The notes below the pieces were generated by a model. The model searched no databases. It was not told where the DNA came from and was given only the letters and a program-made list of their open reading frames with translations. A program made the translations under genes and the position numbers. Positions 24,598 to 33,778 of a stretch of DNA of 46,610 nt are shown here, in pieces. This stretch comes from an uncultured bacterium (GTDB lineage Bacteria > Verrucomicrobiota > Kiritimatiellia > CAIVKH01). The stretch lies in the NCBI GenBank assembly GCA_937958885.1, contig CALGMT010000041.1:1-46610 (forward strand), read 5' to 3'. Each line of letters starts with the position of its first letter. Position 1 is the first letter of the stretch.

Positions 24598-25737
24598 TCA
24601 GCGCGCGGCGATTTCGCCGAACGCCGCGCGCGTCAGCTCAGCGGTGGCGCTCCACACAAAACGCGACGCCTGCGCGCGACCGGCCTCGACGCGCGCCTGC
24701 CGCTCTTCGGACGGGAGGCGCGCCAGGTCCAGCATCGCGCGCGACCACGCGCGCACGTCGCGGCCATCGGCATACAGCGCCGCGTCGCCGCCGACTTCGC
24801 GCGTCGCGCCGGCGCCCGTCGCCAGCGATGGCGCACCCGATGCCAGCGCTTCCAGCAGCGGGAGCCCGAATCCCTCGTACAGCGATGGAAACACGAAACC
24901 CGAACAGGCTTGATAGAGCGCAATCAGTTCCTCGCGCGACACGGATTCGACCCGCCGGACGCGGCCCTCCGGCGCGGCGTCCATCGCCTGCCGCAGCGCC
25001 GATTCGCCGCGCCTCGGCTTGCCGACGATCAACAAGCGGTGCGGAATATCGTCCGCGATCAGACGAAATGCGTTGACCAGCAGCGCAAGATTTTTATGCG
25101 GATACGAGTGCGCCACGGAAAACAAAAAAGGCGCATCGTCGCCGACAAATCGGCGGCGCGCCTCCGCCCGGCGCAGCGCGCCGACCGGCGCGCCGAACGC
25201 CGGATCGACGCCGAGCGGCGTCACGCGGATGCGGTCGCCGGGAATCCGCGTCTCGCGGACGATTTCGTCGCGCGAAAATTCGGAGATCGCCAGAATCCGC
25301 TGCGCGCGGCGGACCGCCATCGACACCAGCGCGTGCGTGGTCCAGCGCGCGAGCAGCGAGAGATCGTCCGGATGCGTCCGGTACTGCATGTCCAGGACCG
25401 ACACCACTTGCGGGCAGGGCGCCCACGCAGGCATCGTGTAGCCGGGGGACCACAGCACGTCCGGGCGAAGGCGGCGCAGCAGGCGCGGCAGCGCAGTCTG
25501 CTCGGCGATGATTCGCGCATACCGATTCGACGCGGCGAGCGGCAGCGCGTGAAAAGAAATACCGGGGCATTCCTTGAAGCGCTCGCGAAAATAGGTGTCG
25601 TTCTCGCGATTGGTCACGAGCATCAGATGATCGTCCGGGTGCCGCCCTGCGAGCGCGCGCAGCGTTTCGATGAGATACGTCTCCGAGCCGCCGACCTCGC
25701 CGGGGATCAGGAACAGGGTGTTGACCGCCGCCTTCAT
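24598..25737 (-). CDS. GT4-type glycosyltransferase
   Basis: A 379-residue GT-B glycosyltransferase. The N-terminal LIPGEVGGSETYLIETLRAL is the acceptor-side glycine loop, and FVFPSLYEGFGLPLLEALAS (about 285-304) is the E-x7-E donor-binding signature. It would add one sugar to a surface-glycan intermediate. The start at 25737 overlaps the upstream GT2 stop by ATGA. A 20-residue extension is open but arginine-rich and unlikely. It is followed by 149 bp without a recognisable gene before the next glycosyltransferase on the same strand. It shares its architecture with the GT4 at 867-1991 and the two probably work on the same class of glycan. Confidence 0.9.
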   Translation of the reverse strand: MKAAVNTLFLIPGEVGGSETYLIETLRALAGRHPDDHLMLVTNRENDTYFRERFKECPGISFHALPLAASNRYARIIAEQTALPRLLRRLRPDVLWSPGYTMPAWAPCPQVVSVLDMQYRTHPDDLSLLARWTTHALVSMAVRRAQRILAISEFSRDEIVRETRIPGDRIRVTPLGVDPAFGAPVGALRRAEARRRFVGDDAPFLFSVAHSYPHKNLALLVNAFRLIADDIPHRLLIVGKPRRGESALRQAMDAAPEGRVRRVESVSREELIALYQACSGFVFPSLYEGFGLPLLEALASGAPSLATGAGATREVGGDAALYADGRDVRAWSRAMLDLARLPSEERQARVEAGRAQASRFVWSATAELTRAAFGEIAAR

Positions 25738-26534
25738 CGGGCGCGCCCCGCGCGATGCGCGCGGGTCATCAATGTGTAGCAGCCGACGATCCCCCATCGC
25801 ACGCCGAGGTGGATCAGCGTCTGCGGCGAAAAGCGGCCCGCATCCGCGCGCGCCGCCTCGTACTCCTCGCGGAACTGGCGCGCAAAATGTTGTCCGCTGA
25901 TCGACGCCGCGTGCCAGCGAAACGCGGCCAACGGTTCGCCGGGCACGCGCACCGCGCCGCCCTGCCGCCAGAGGCGCAGAAAAAACTCATAATCGAACGC
26001 CGCCTTCAGGTCTTCGCGCAGCGGGCCGGCGGCCTCGACGGCCGTCCGCCGGAAGAGTGTAGCGGGCTGTGAGATGTAGTTGATGCACTGGAAGACGAAC
26101 CGGCTCGAGATCGGAAAGAACGCCTCTTTGAAGCGCGTGATGCCGCGGCGGATCTCTCGGTCATCTTCGTCAATAATCCGGCAGCGTCCGAAATACAGCG
26201 CCGCATCGGGGCGGCGGCGCGCGGTTTCGGCGGCGCGGGCCAGCGCGCCGGGATAGAGAAGATCGTCGGCGTTCAACCAGCCGACGAGTTCGCCGGACGC
26301 AAGGCGAAGCCCCTTGTTGATCGCGTCGGCGGGGCCGCGATCCGGCTCGATCAGCACGCGCGCCAGTTGCGCGCGCCGGCGCTCGATGATCGCGTGCGAA
26401 TCGTCCCGGCTGCCGCCATCCACCACGATGTGTTCGAGCTCGATTCCGTCCGCGCGCTGCGCGTGCAGGCTCTTCAGACACGCATCGAGATGTCGGCCGC
26501 CGTTGAAGTTGGGGGTGACGATGCTGATCTTCAT
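25734..26534 (-). CDS. GT2 glycosyltransferase (WcaA-like)
   Basis: A 266-residue cytoplasmic GT-A glycosyltransferase. The opening MKISIVTPNFNGGRHLDACL, HIVVDGGSRDDS, and LNADDLLYPGA (the DxD-type metal site, about 87-97) are typical. AAFDYEFFLRLW (about 189-200) matches the ED-like catalytic base region in a variant form. No membrane helices are seen. The ATG at 26534 is the natural start. The frame is open far upstream to 27656, but that part is antisense to the sugar reductase gene and not coding. The ATGA overlap with the GT4 gene shows coupled translation. An 84-bp gap separates it from the divergent GDP-fucose-synthase-like gene. Confidence 0.88.
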   Translation of the reverse strand: MKISIVTPNFNGGRHLDACLKSLHAQRADGIELEHIVVDGGSRDDSHAIIERRRAQLARVLIEPDRGPADAINKGLRLASGELVGWLNADDLLYPGALARAAETARRRPDAALYFGRCRIIDEDDREIRRGITRFKEAFFPISSRFVFQCINYISQPATLFRRTAVEAAGPLREDLKAAFDYEFFLRLWRQGGAVRVPGEPLAAFRWHAASISGQHFARQFREEYEAARADAGRFSPQTLIHLGVRWGIVGCYTLMTRAHRAGRAR

Positions 26535-26594
26535 GCGAGAAAACTGCTGCCATGAAAGCGGAAACAGACTAGTATAACAACGCTGTGTTTTTAG

Positions 26595-27584
<990 letters not shown>

Positions 27585-27607
27585 CCCCCTCAGTCGAATT
27601 CGGTGTG

Positions 27608-27642
27608 CGCGCGGCGCCGGCAGGCTACAACCGGCGCGCGCG
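27608..27642. terminator. Hairpin between convergent fcl-like gene and ftsW
   Basis: A GC-rich inverted repeat with arms at 27608-27620 and 27631-27642 and one bulge straddles the ftsW stop codon. It could serve both converging transcripts. No T-run follows on either side. Confidence 0.35.
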
Positions 27643-28758
27643 GTCCTTGACCACATTCAGCGCGGAATCGTCCGGACCCGACTGGCGCGCGATGCCGATC
27701 AGCATGCCGATCATCCCCAATGTGATGGCCAGGCTCGTTCCGCCATAGCTGATGAACGGAAGCGGAAGCCCTTTTGTCGGCAAGCTGCCGGTGACAACGC
27801 CAAAATTAATCGCGGCTTGGAACGAAATCATGCACGTCAATCCGATCGCCACGAGACGGCCAAATGAGTCCGGCGCGCGCGCGGCAATGCGCAACCCGCA
27901 GAAAAACAGCACCGCAAAAAGCACCACCACGCCCAGCGAGGCTGCCAACCCCAGCTCCTCGCCGATAATCGCAAAAATGAAGTCGTTGTGCGCCTCCGGC
28001 AGATAATACCTTTTTTGCAAACTATTGCCCAAGCCGACGCCGCCCGTGCCGCCCATGACGAATGCATAGATGGCGTTGAGCAACTGGAACGCCTCGCGCT
28101 CCGCGTGCGCTTCGGGATCGCGAAAGGCGACAATGCGCCGGTAACGCACCTCGTCCTGCATGATCTTCACCGTCATCGCAGCCGCGGCGGCGGCGCCGGA
28201 AACAAGCAGATGGCTGAACCGCGCGCCGCCGGCCCACAAGATCGCGAACCCGACCAACCCCATCAGGATCGACGTGCCGAAGTCAGGCTCCTTCAGCACC
28301 GGCAGGATGAGCGCCGCCATCATCACCCCGGGCACAATCAAACCGGGACCGAGCTCCGAGGCGCGCCGCTTGACCCGGCTCATCCACCACGCGAGCAACA
28401 GCACCAGTCCGACCTTCGCGACTTCTGACGGCTGCATCGTCGTGAAGCCGAGCGAAATCCAACGGCGGCTGCCCTTGACGGAAATCCCGATGCCGGGCAC
28501 CAGCACCAACAACAGCATCGCCAGACTGGCGATCGCAAGGAAGGGCGCGGCTTTTTTCCAAACGGTGTAATCGATGCGCGCCGCCGCCGCCGCGGCCAGC
28601 GCGCCCAGGATCAGGGCCGCGACTTGGCGCTTGACGAAATAGTGCGGGTCGTTAAACAGCGACGCCCCGTGAATCGAACTGGTGCTGGCCAGCATCACCA
28701 GTCCCAAGACGACGAGGATCAACACTGTCGCCAGCAATATGCCCGTGGTTTTCCACAT
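27625..28758 (-). CDS. ftsW: FtsW, septal peptidoglycan polymerase
   Basis: A 377-residue SEDS-family membrane protein with about ten helices that polymerises lipid II at the septum together with the class B penicillin-binding protein encoded upstream. SEDS hallmarks are visible: RRWISLGFTTMQPSEVAKV (about 98-116), KEPDFGTSILM, a long extracellular loop ending in FIFAIIGEELGL, and the C-terminal GLPLPFISYGGTS. It is the last gene of the division/cell-wall cluster, 83 bp after the LysM gene. In most genomes murG and murC follow here, but in this window a convergent sugar gene follows instead. Confidence 0.95.
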   Translation of the reverse strand: MWKTTGILLATVLILVVLGLVMLASTSSIHGASLFNDPHYFVKRQVAALILGALAAAAAARIDYTVWKKAAPFLAIASLAMLLLVLVPGIGISVKGSRRWISLGFTTMQPSEVAKVGLVLLLAWWMSRVKRRASELGPGLIVPGVMMAALILPVLKEPDFGTSILMGLVGFAILWAGGARFSHLLVSGAAAAAAMTVKIMQDEVRYRRIVAFRDPEAHAEREAFQLLNAIYAFVMGGTGGVGLGNSLQKRYYLPEAHNDFIFAIIGEELGLAASLGVVVLFAVLFFCGLRIAARAPDSFGRLVAIGLTCMISFQAAINFGVVTGSLPTKGLPLPFISYGGTSLAITLGMIGMLIGIARQSGPDDSALNVVKDRARRL

Positions 28759-28841
28759 CGCGTTTCGGCAAACGACGCCACACGCCGCCGCGCCGGCAGC
28801 GGACGATGATGCCGATCATGCGCACCGCGCGCCGTCCGCGC

Positions 28842-29828
28842 TCAAGGCGCGGACATCGGAATCTTGATCTTCTGTCCGGCGCGCACCTCCGCGCCCTCGG
28901 ACAAGCCGTTGAGCGCGAGAATTTCCGAGCGCAGCACCGCGAAGTTTCGCGCGATGTCGTCGATCGTCTCATTCGGACGAACGGTGTATTCGAATGGCAT
29001 CATCGCCGGATCGATCAGCGCGCCGGCCGGCGCGCTACGCGGAGCGACGATTGGGGCGGGAGCAGCTTCTGCGGCCGGAGTGGAAACGGATGGCGCTGGG
29101 ACGGCTGACGCAGGCGCGGGTTCAGGCGCGGGCGCGGGCGCGGATGCGCGGGCAGGAGCGGAAGCAGGCTTCGACGCGCCGGCGGGAATCTTGAGCTTTT
29201 GGCCGATGCGAATCACATCCGACTTCAAGCCGTTCGCTTCCTTCAAGGCTGCGACCGTCGTGCCGTGACGAGCGGCGATACGCGACAGACTGTCGCCGGA
29301 CTGCACCACGTACTCGCCCTGGGCGGCGACAACAGGCCGCGCGGGCTTCGTTTCCTTCTTCGGCGCGGCGGGCGCGGCCGACGGCGCGCTCTCCGCGTAG
29401 GCGGGCAACTTTAATTTCTGACCGATCCGAACGCGATTTGGATCCTTGATCTCATTTAGCTGCTGCAACTCGCGGACGGATACGCCGTAGCGCGCGGCGA
29501 TCCGGGAGAGCGATTCGCCCGCGGCGACCGTGTGCGTCTGCACGCCTTCGAGCGTGGCGGGCGCGGGTTCAACGCCGACCGGCGGCTGAAACGACGGCCG
29601 CGGCATCACCAGCGCCGGCGCGCTGACGTCGGCGCGCGGCGGCATGACCGGCGCAGGCGGCGGCTCCACAGCCGGTTGCTTGGTGCCGCACCCCTGTATC
29701 ATCAAGAAACCGGAAATCGCCGCCACGTGAAGACCGGCGATCACTCCCGCCAGCACGGGGCCACGCACCCGGCCGCGACGTTCGTCCGACGCTAACATGC
29801 TCATACTCCAGTCTTGCTTGTTGTTCAT
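28842..29828 (-). CDS. Triple-LysM cell-envelope protein, positional counterpart of chlamydial NlpD
   Basis: A 328-residue protein with an N-terminal membrane segment (about 23-45) ending in LMIQGC, a possible lipobox (Cys47). A Pro/Ala-rich stretch and three LysM domains follow, at about 101-143 (THTVAAGESLSRIAARYGVS), 171-212 (EYVVQSGDSLSRIAARHGTT) and 281-325 (EYTVRPNETIDDIARNF). LysM domains bind peptidoglycan glycan chains. The domains are separated by Pro/Ala linkers. No M23 peptidase domain is present, unlike NlpD. The start at 29828 overlaps the murD stop as ATGA. As I recall, chlamydiae keep a LysM gene (nlpD) at this same place between murD and ftsW, which supports a PVC origin and a role in division or amidase activation. 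Confidence 0.85.
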   Translation of the reverse strand: MNNKQDWSMSMLASDERRGRVRGPVLAGVIAGLHVAAISGFLMIQGCGTKQPAVEPPPAPVMPPRADVSAPALVMPRPSFQPPVGVEPAPATLEGVQTHTVAAGESLSRIAARYGVSVRELQQLNEIKDPNRVRIGQKLKLPAYAESAPSAAPAAPKKETKPARPVVAAQGEYVVQSGDSLSRIAARHGTTVAALKEANGLKSDVIRIGQKLKIPAGASKPASAPARASAPAPAPEPAPASAVPAPSVSTPAAEAAPAPIVAPRSAPAGALIDPAMMPFEYTVRPNETIDDIARNFAVLRSEILALNGLSEGAEVRAGQKIKIPMSAP

Positions 29829-31171
29829 GTATCCTGCTCCACAGCGATCGCAGTTGCGATCCGCTGAAATGTTGTACCACGTTCCTTGTAATCCGCAAAC
29901 TGATCGAAACTTGAGCAGCCCGGCGACAATATAATCGCTTCGCCTTGTTGCGCATCCCGCCACGCCGCCCGCACGGCTGCGTCCAACGATCCGCTCCGCA
30001 CACACGGCACCGAAGAACACCAGCAATCTGCCATTTTTTCAGCAGCTTCCCCAATAAGGTAGACCCCTCTCGCGTGTTGTGCGAGCATTTCTTTGACCGT
30101 ATCGAGATCGAGTTCCTTCAATCGACCGCCCGCGATCAAACGGACCGGCCGGCCCGCCATCGCGAGCGCCGCGCCCAGCGCGGCCAGCGTCGTCGCCTTC
30201 GAGTCGTCGATGAAAGCCACGCCGTTCACCTCCGCCACGCGCTGCATCCGATGCGGCAGCGGCTCAAACGCGCGCGCGGCCGCCGCCGCGGTCTCGAGCG
30301 GCAGCTCCGCCGCGTGCAGCGCGGCCGCCGCAGCCGCCGCGTGCGGACCGAGCACCGGATTGTCGAAGTAGGTTCCGCGCAAATCCAGCAGCGCCGCGCC
30401 GCGATCCCACACGCGGCCGTCGCGCCACTGAAAGTCATCCGTCTCCGCGTCGCCGAAGGTCAGCCACACCCCGCGCCCATCCGCTTCCGCCTGCATGCGC
30501 GCGCGCCACGCCGCCGGCGTCACACAGAGATCGCGCCCGCGCGCGTTCGCAAACAATTTCGCCTTCGCGGCGACGTACGCCGCCATCGACGGATGCCGGT
30601 CCAGATGATTCGGCGCGATGTTCAGCAGAATGGACATGTCCGCGCGAAAATGGCGCGCGAGCTCCAACTGAAACGAACTCGCCTCGATCACCAGCCACTC
30701 GAGGTCCGGCGTCTCCAGCATCGCGCGACATACGCTCGGCCCGTAGTTCCCCACCGGCGCGGCGCGAAAACCCGCTGCCCGCAGCGATTCCGCCAGCCAC
30801 TTCGCGATCGTGCTCTTCCCGTTCGTACCGGTAATCGCGATCACGCGCCCGCGAAAGCGGCTCCACCCCAGCTCGAACTCCGGCACGATCGCCATGCCCC
30901 GCGCGCGCGCCTGCGCCAGCCATGGGTGCTCGACCGGTATGCCCGGACTCGCCACCACCAGATCGCAATCGGTGGGAAACGCTTCCTCCGGCGACGCCGT
31001 CCGCGCATCTGCGCCGCGCGCGCGCCAGGCGTCCGCATCGGCCGGCGCAAGCGCGCGGTCGAAGATCGTCACGCGCGCGCCCTCGCGCAGCAGCAGCGCC
31101 GCCGCGTGCGTCCCGCTCTCGCCCGCGCCCAGAATGACGGCATGGTGGGGTGTGCTCATGCGCGACATCAT
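29825..31171 (-). CDS. murD: MurD, UDP-N-acetylmuramoyl-L-alanine--D-glutamate ligase
   Basis: A 448-residue Mur ligase that adds D-glutamate to UDP-MurNAc-L-Ala using ATP, in the cytoplasm. ITGTNGKSTIAKWL (about 113-126) is the P-loop. The middle domain carries NIAPNHLDRHPSM and the C-terminal domain FIDDSKATTLAALGAAL and ILSPGCSSFDQFADYKERG, both specific to MurD. The start at 31171 gives an ATGA overlap with mraY. ATGs three and twelve bases further on are alternatives. The gene ends with an ATGA overlap with the LysM gene. A cysteine cluster near residue 385 (DCWCSSVPC) is unusual. Confidence 0.95.
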   Translation of the reverse strand: MMSRMSTPHHAVILGAGESGTHAAALLLREGARVTIFDRALAPADADAWRARGADARTASPEEAFPTDCDLVVASPGIPVEHPWLAQARARGMAIVPEFELGWSRFRGRVIAITGTNGKSTIAKWLAESLRAAGFRAAPVGNYGPSVCRAMLETPDLEWLVIEASSFQLELARHFRADMSILLNIAPNHLDRHPSMAAYVAAKAKLFANARGRDLCVTPAAWRARMQAEADGRGVWLTFGDAETDDFQWRDGRVWDRGAALLDLRGTYFDNPVLGPHAAAAAAALHAAELPLETAAAAARAFEPLPHRMQRVAEVNGVAFIDDSKATTLAALGAALAMAGRPVRLIAGGRLKELDLDTVKEMLAQHARGVYLIGEAAEKMADCWCSSVPCVRSGSLDAAVRAAWRDAQQGEAIILSPGCSSFDQFADYKERGTTFQRIATAIAVEQDT

Positions 31172-32298
31172 CGAATCTTCAGCGTGGCGACGCCAATCAG
31201 CGCGAAGATGATGCCGAGGATCCAAAATCGAATCGTCACCATCGTCTCGACCACCTCGACGTCGCGCCCCTCAATCGCGGCGCGCTCTTTCTCGATCTGC
31301 TCGAAATGATGGTGAATCGGCGCGACGCGGAAAATGCGGCGCCCGGTCAGTTTGAAACTCGCCACCTGCAGCATCACGCTCACCGCCTCCATCACGAAAA
31401 TGCCGCCGACAATCATCAGCAGCAATTCCTGCTTGATCGCAATCGCCACCATCCCGATCGCGCCGCCCAGCGCGAGACTGCCCGTGTCGCCCATGAATAC
31501 GCGCGCGGGATGACAGTTGAACCAGAGAAATCCGAGACCTGCCCCCAGCAGGCATCCGCAGAAGACCGCCAGCTCGCCGCTGCCCGGCACGAATGGCACC
31601 AGCAGATAGCCTGCCGCCACGCTGTTCCCCGCCACATACGCCAGCGCGAGATACGCCGCCGCCGCCGAATTCGTGCACCCGATCGCGAGCCCGTCCAGTC
31701 CGTCCGTCAGGTTCACCGCATTCGCTGAGCCCACCAGCACGATCGTGAAAAACAGCGCGACGCCGATGACGCCCATGTTCGCGACGACCGGGTCCTTCAG
31801 AAACGGCAGCATCAACTTCGCGACATGCGCCCGCGACGGCTCCCACGCATACAGCGCGGCCACCACGAGCAACGTCCAGCCGATTTCCAGCGCCAGTTTG
31901 ATTCGGCCCGGCAGTCCTTTCGCGTTTTTCTTCGACACCTTGAGATAATCGTCCCAGAACCCGATCGCCCCCATCGCCGTCATCGTGCCCAGCGCGAGCC
32001 ACACGTAGACATTCCGCACATCCGCCCACAGCCCCGTCGAGACGAGCACCGTCGCGATGATCAACACCCCGCCCATCGTCGGCGTGCCGGACTTCTTGCG
32101 CCGCTGGTGTTCGAGCACCGCGTCGTCCCGCACATATTGTTTGATCTTGAGCGCCTGCAGCCAACGAATGATCAGCGGCCCGAACAACAGCGAGAGCAGA
32201 AACGCCGTCCCCGCCCCCATCAGCGCGCGGAACGTGATGTAGCGGAACAGCCGAAGCGGCGCCCAGAATTCGGTCAGTTCATGAAGGAAATACAGCAT
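31168..32298 (-). CDS. mraY: MraY, phospho-N-acetylmuramoyl-pentapeptide transferase
   Basis: A 376-residue ten-helix membrane enzyme that transfers phospho-MurNAc-pentapeptide onto undecaprenyl phosphate to form lipid I. Family motifs are clear: KSGTPTMGGVLII (about 68-80), the Asp-rich FWDDYLKVSKKNAKGL (about 114-129), NAVNLTDGLDGLAIG with catalytic aspartates, and the C-terminal MEAVSVMLQVASFKLTGRRI and APIHHHFE. The start MLYFLHELTEFW is standard. It is preceded by 101 bp of intergenic DNA carrying the second tandem dyad element, the only sizeable non-coding gap inside the coupled murE-to-LysM run. Confidence 0.97.
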   Translation of the reverse strand: MLYFLHELTEFWAPLRLFRYITFRALMGAGTAFLLSLLFGPLIIRWLQALKIKQYVRDDAVLEHQRRKKSGTPTMGGVLIIATVLVSTGLWADVRNVYVWLALGTMTAMGAIGFWDDYLKVSKKNAKGLPGRIKLALEIGWTLLVVAALYAWEPSRAHVAKLMLPFLKDPVVANMGVIGVALFFTIVLVGSANAVNLTDGLDGLAIGCTNSAAAAYLALAYVAGNSVAAGYLLVPFVPGSGELAVFCGCLLGAGLGFLWFNCHPARVFMGDTGSLALGGAIGMVAIAIKQELLLMIVGGIFVMEAVSVMLQVASFKLTGRRIFRVAPIHHHFEQIEKERAAIEGRDVEVVETMVTIRFWILGIIFALIGVATLKIR

Positions 32299-32345
32299 TG
32301 AAAATACCCGTCGTCGGCCTCAACCCCTCGGCGAGGGCCTCATTA

Positions 32346-32396
32346 ATTTTTTACAGAGCATGGAAGTCAAAAATTAATTTTTTACAGAGCATGGAA
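32346..32396 (-). promoter_or_regulatory. Tandem 31-bp-spaced dyad element, copy 2
   Basis: The same 20-mer as at 7281, TTCCATGCTCTGTAAAAAAT, occurs twice on the minus strand (32346-32365 and 32377-32396), again offset by exactly 31 bp. The 11-bp spacer differs in sequence but is again AT-rich. It begins 3 bp after the murF stop and ends 47 bp before the mraY ATG. A small hairpin (CCCTC-GCC-GAGGG) lies in the mraY leader beyond it. Orientation relative to transcription is the same as in copy 1. Function as an operator, promoter-linked site or mobile intergenic repeat is open. Confidence 0.6.
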
Positions 32397-32399
32397 CTT

Positions 32400-33761
32400 T
32401 CAGCCCAACACCCGCTCCAGCTCCACCCCGCGGGAGGCTTTGAGCAATACGGTATCGCCGGGCCGAATCAAATCCTTCAACACGCGCGCAGCCGCGGGCG
32501 CGTCGTCCACGACGCGCACGCGATCAAATCCCGCCGCGACAGCGCCCTCGCGGATCCAGCGCCCCTCCTCGCCCACTAGAATCGCGCCGGCCCACGGACC
32601 GCCGGCAAGCGCGCGGCCGAGCTCGGCGTGATATTCGCGCGCCGCCGCGCCCAGCTCGCGCATCGCGCCGAGCACCAGCCACCGGCGGCCCTCGACGGCG
32701 ACAGTGGCGAACGCATCGAGCGCGGCGCGCATGCTCATCGGATTGGCGTTGTATGCGTCGTTGATGTAGCGCACCCCGTCGCGCTCGATTTCCTGCCAGC
32801 GCATCCCCGGCGGGCGGAACGCGCGCAGGCGCTCGGCCAGCGCGCCCCAGTCGATGCCGAACTGCCGCGCGACGGCAATCGCGAGCCCTGCGTTCGCGAT
32901 CACATGTCGGCCGGGCAACGGAGCATCGAATATCGCGCTTTCGCCTGTCCGCCACTCGGTGACGGCAAAGCGCGGCGGCGCGCCGAGTTCGATGCGGTAA
33001 TCCGCATCCATCGTCAGCGACACCGTTTTGATTCCTGCGCGCGCGTCGGACTTCAGCACACCGAACCACGGGTCGTCCGCCGGAAGGACGGCGATCCCGT
33101 TTTCATCGAGCGCGCGGACGACGGCCGCCTTCTCCCGCGCGATCCCTTCTTCATTCTCGAAGAATTCCAAGTGCACCGGGCCCACGCAGGTCACCACGGA
33201 AATATGCGGTTTCAGCAGCGCGCAAAGCGGTTCGAGCTCGCCGGGATGATTCATGCCGACCTCGAAGACGCCGTAGGCGTCGTCGGGCCGCATGGTTAGC
33301 ATACTCAGCGGGAGACCGATGTCGTTGTTCCAATTTCCCCTCGTGCGCGCGGTGGGGCCGGCGAGCGAAAGCAGATCGGCGATCATCTCCTTCACGCTGG
33401 TTTTTCCGCTGCTGCCGGTGACGGCTACGATTCGGCCGCGCGCGCGCGCGCGGTGCCCGGCCGCAATCGCTTCAAGCGCGCGCTTGGGGTCGGGCACGGC
33501 GAGCAATGGGAATTCGTGAAGCGAAGCCGCGATGGGCACATCCTCGCGCACGAGCGCGCAGGCCGCGCCGCGTTCCCGCGCCGAGTTCAGGAATGCGTGG
33601 CCATCCGCGCGGGCGCCGGGGAGCGCGACGAAGCAGTCGCCGGGCTCTACCGCGCGCGAGTCAATGGCGAAACCGGTGACCGCGGAGGCCGGCGCGCTGC
33701 GCCAGCGCCCGCCGCTCCACGCGGCCAGGTCGACCGAATCGAAGGAATATTCTCGCGGCAT
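32400..33761 (-). CDS. murF: MurF, UDP-N-acetylmuramoyl-tripeptide--D-alanyl-D-alanine ligase
   Basis: A 453-residue Mur ligase that attaches D-Ala-D-Ala to the UDP-MurNAc-tripeptide. AIDSRAVEPGDCFVALPGARADGH (about 32-55, FxG loop) defines the N-terminal domain, AVTGSSGKTSVKEMIA (about 113-128) is the ATP loop, and NWNNDIGLPLSML plus EVGMNHPGELEPL are MurF-specific. INDAYNANPMSMRAAL is the C-terminal signature. It starts 17 bp after murE and ends directly beside the second tandem dyad element. Confidence 0.96.
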   Translation of the reverse strand: MPREYSFDSVDLAAWSGGRWRSAPASAVTGFAIDSRAVEPGDCFVALPGARADGHAFLNSARERGAACALVREDVPIAASLHEFPLLAVPDPKRALEAIAAGHRARARGRIVAVTGSSGKTSVKEMIADLLSLAGPTARTRGNWNNDIGLPLSMLTMRPDDAYGVFEVGMNHPGELEPLCALLKPHISVVTCVGPVHLEFFENEEGIAREKAAVVRALDENGIAVLPADDPWFGVLKSDARAGIKTVSLTMDADYRIELGAPPRFAVTEWRTGESAIFDAPLPGRHVIANAGLAIAVARQFGIDWGALAERLRAFRPPGMRWQEIERDGVRYINDAYNANPMSMRAALDAFATVAVEGRRWLVLGAMRELGAAAREYHAELGRALAGGPWAGAILVGEEGRWIREGAVAAGFDRVRVVDDAPAAARVLKDLIRPGDTVLLKASRGVELERVLG

Positions 33762-33778
33762 CCGTCGTCCGTCGCCGC

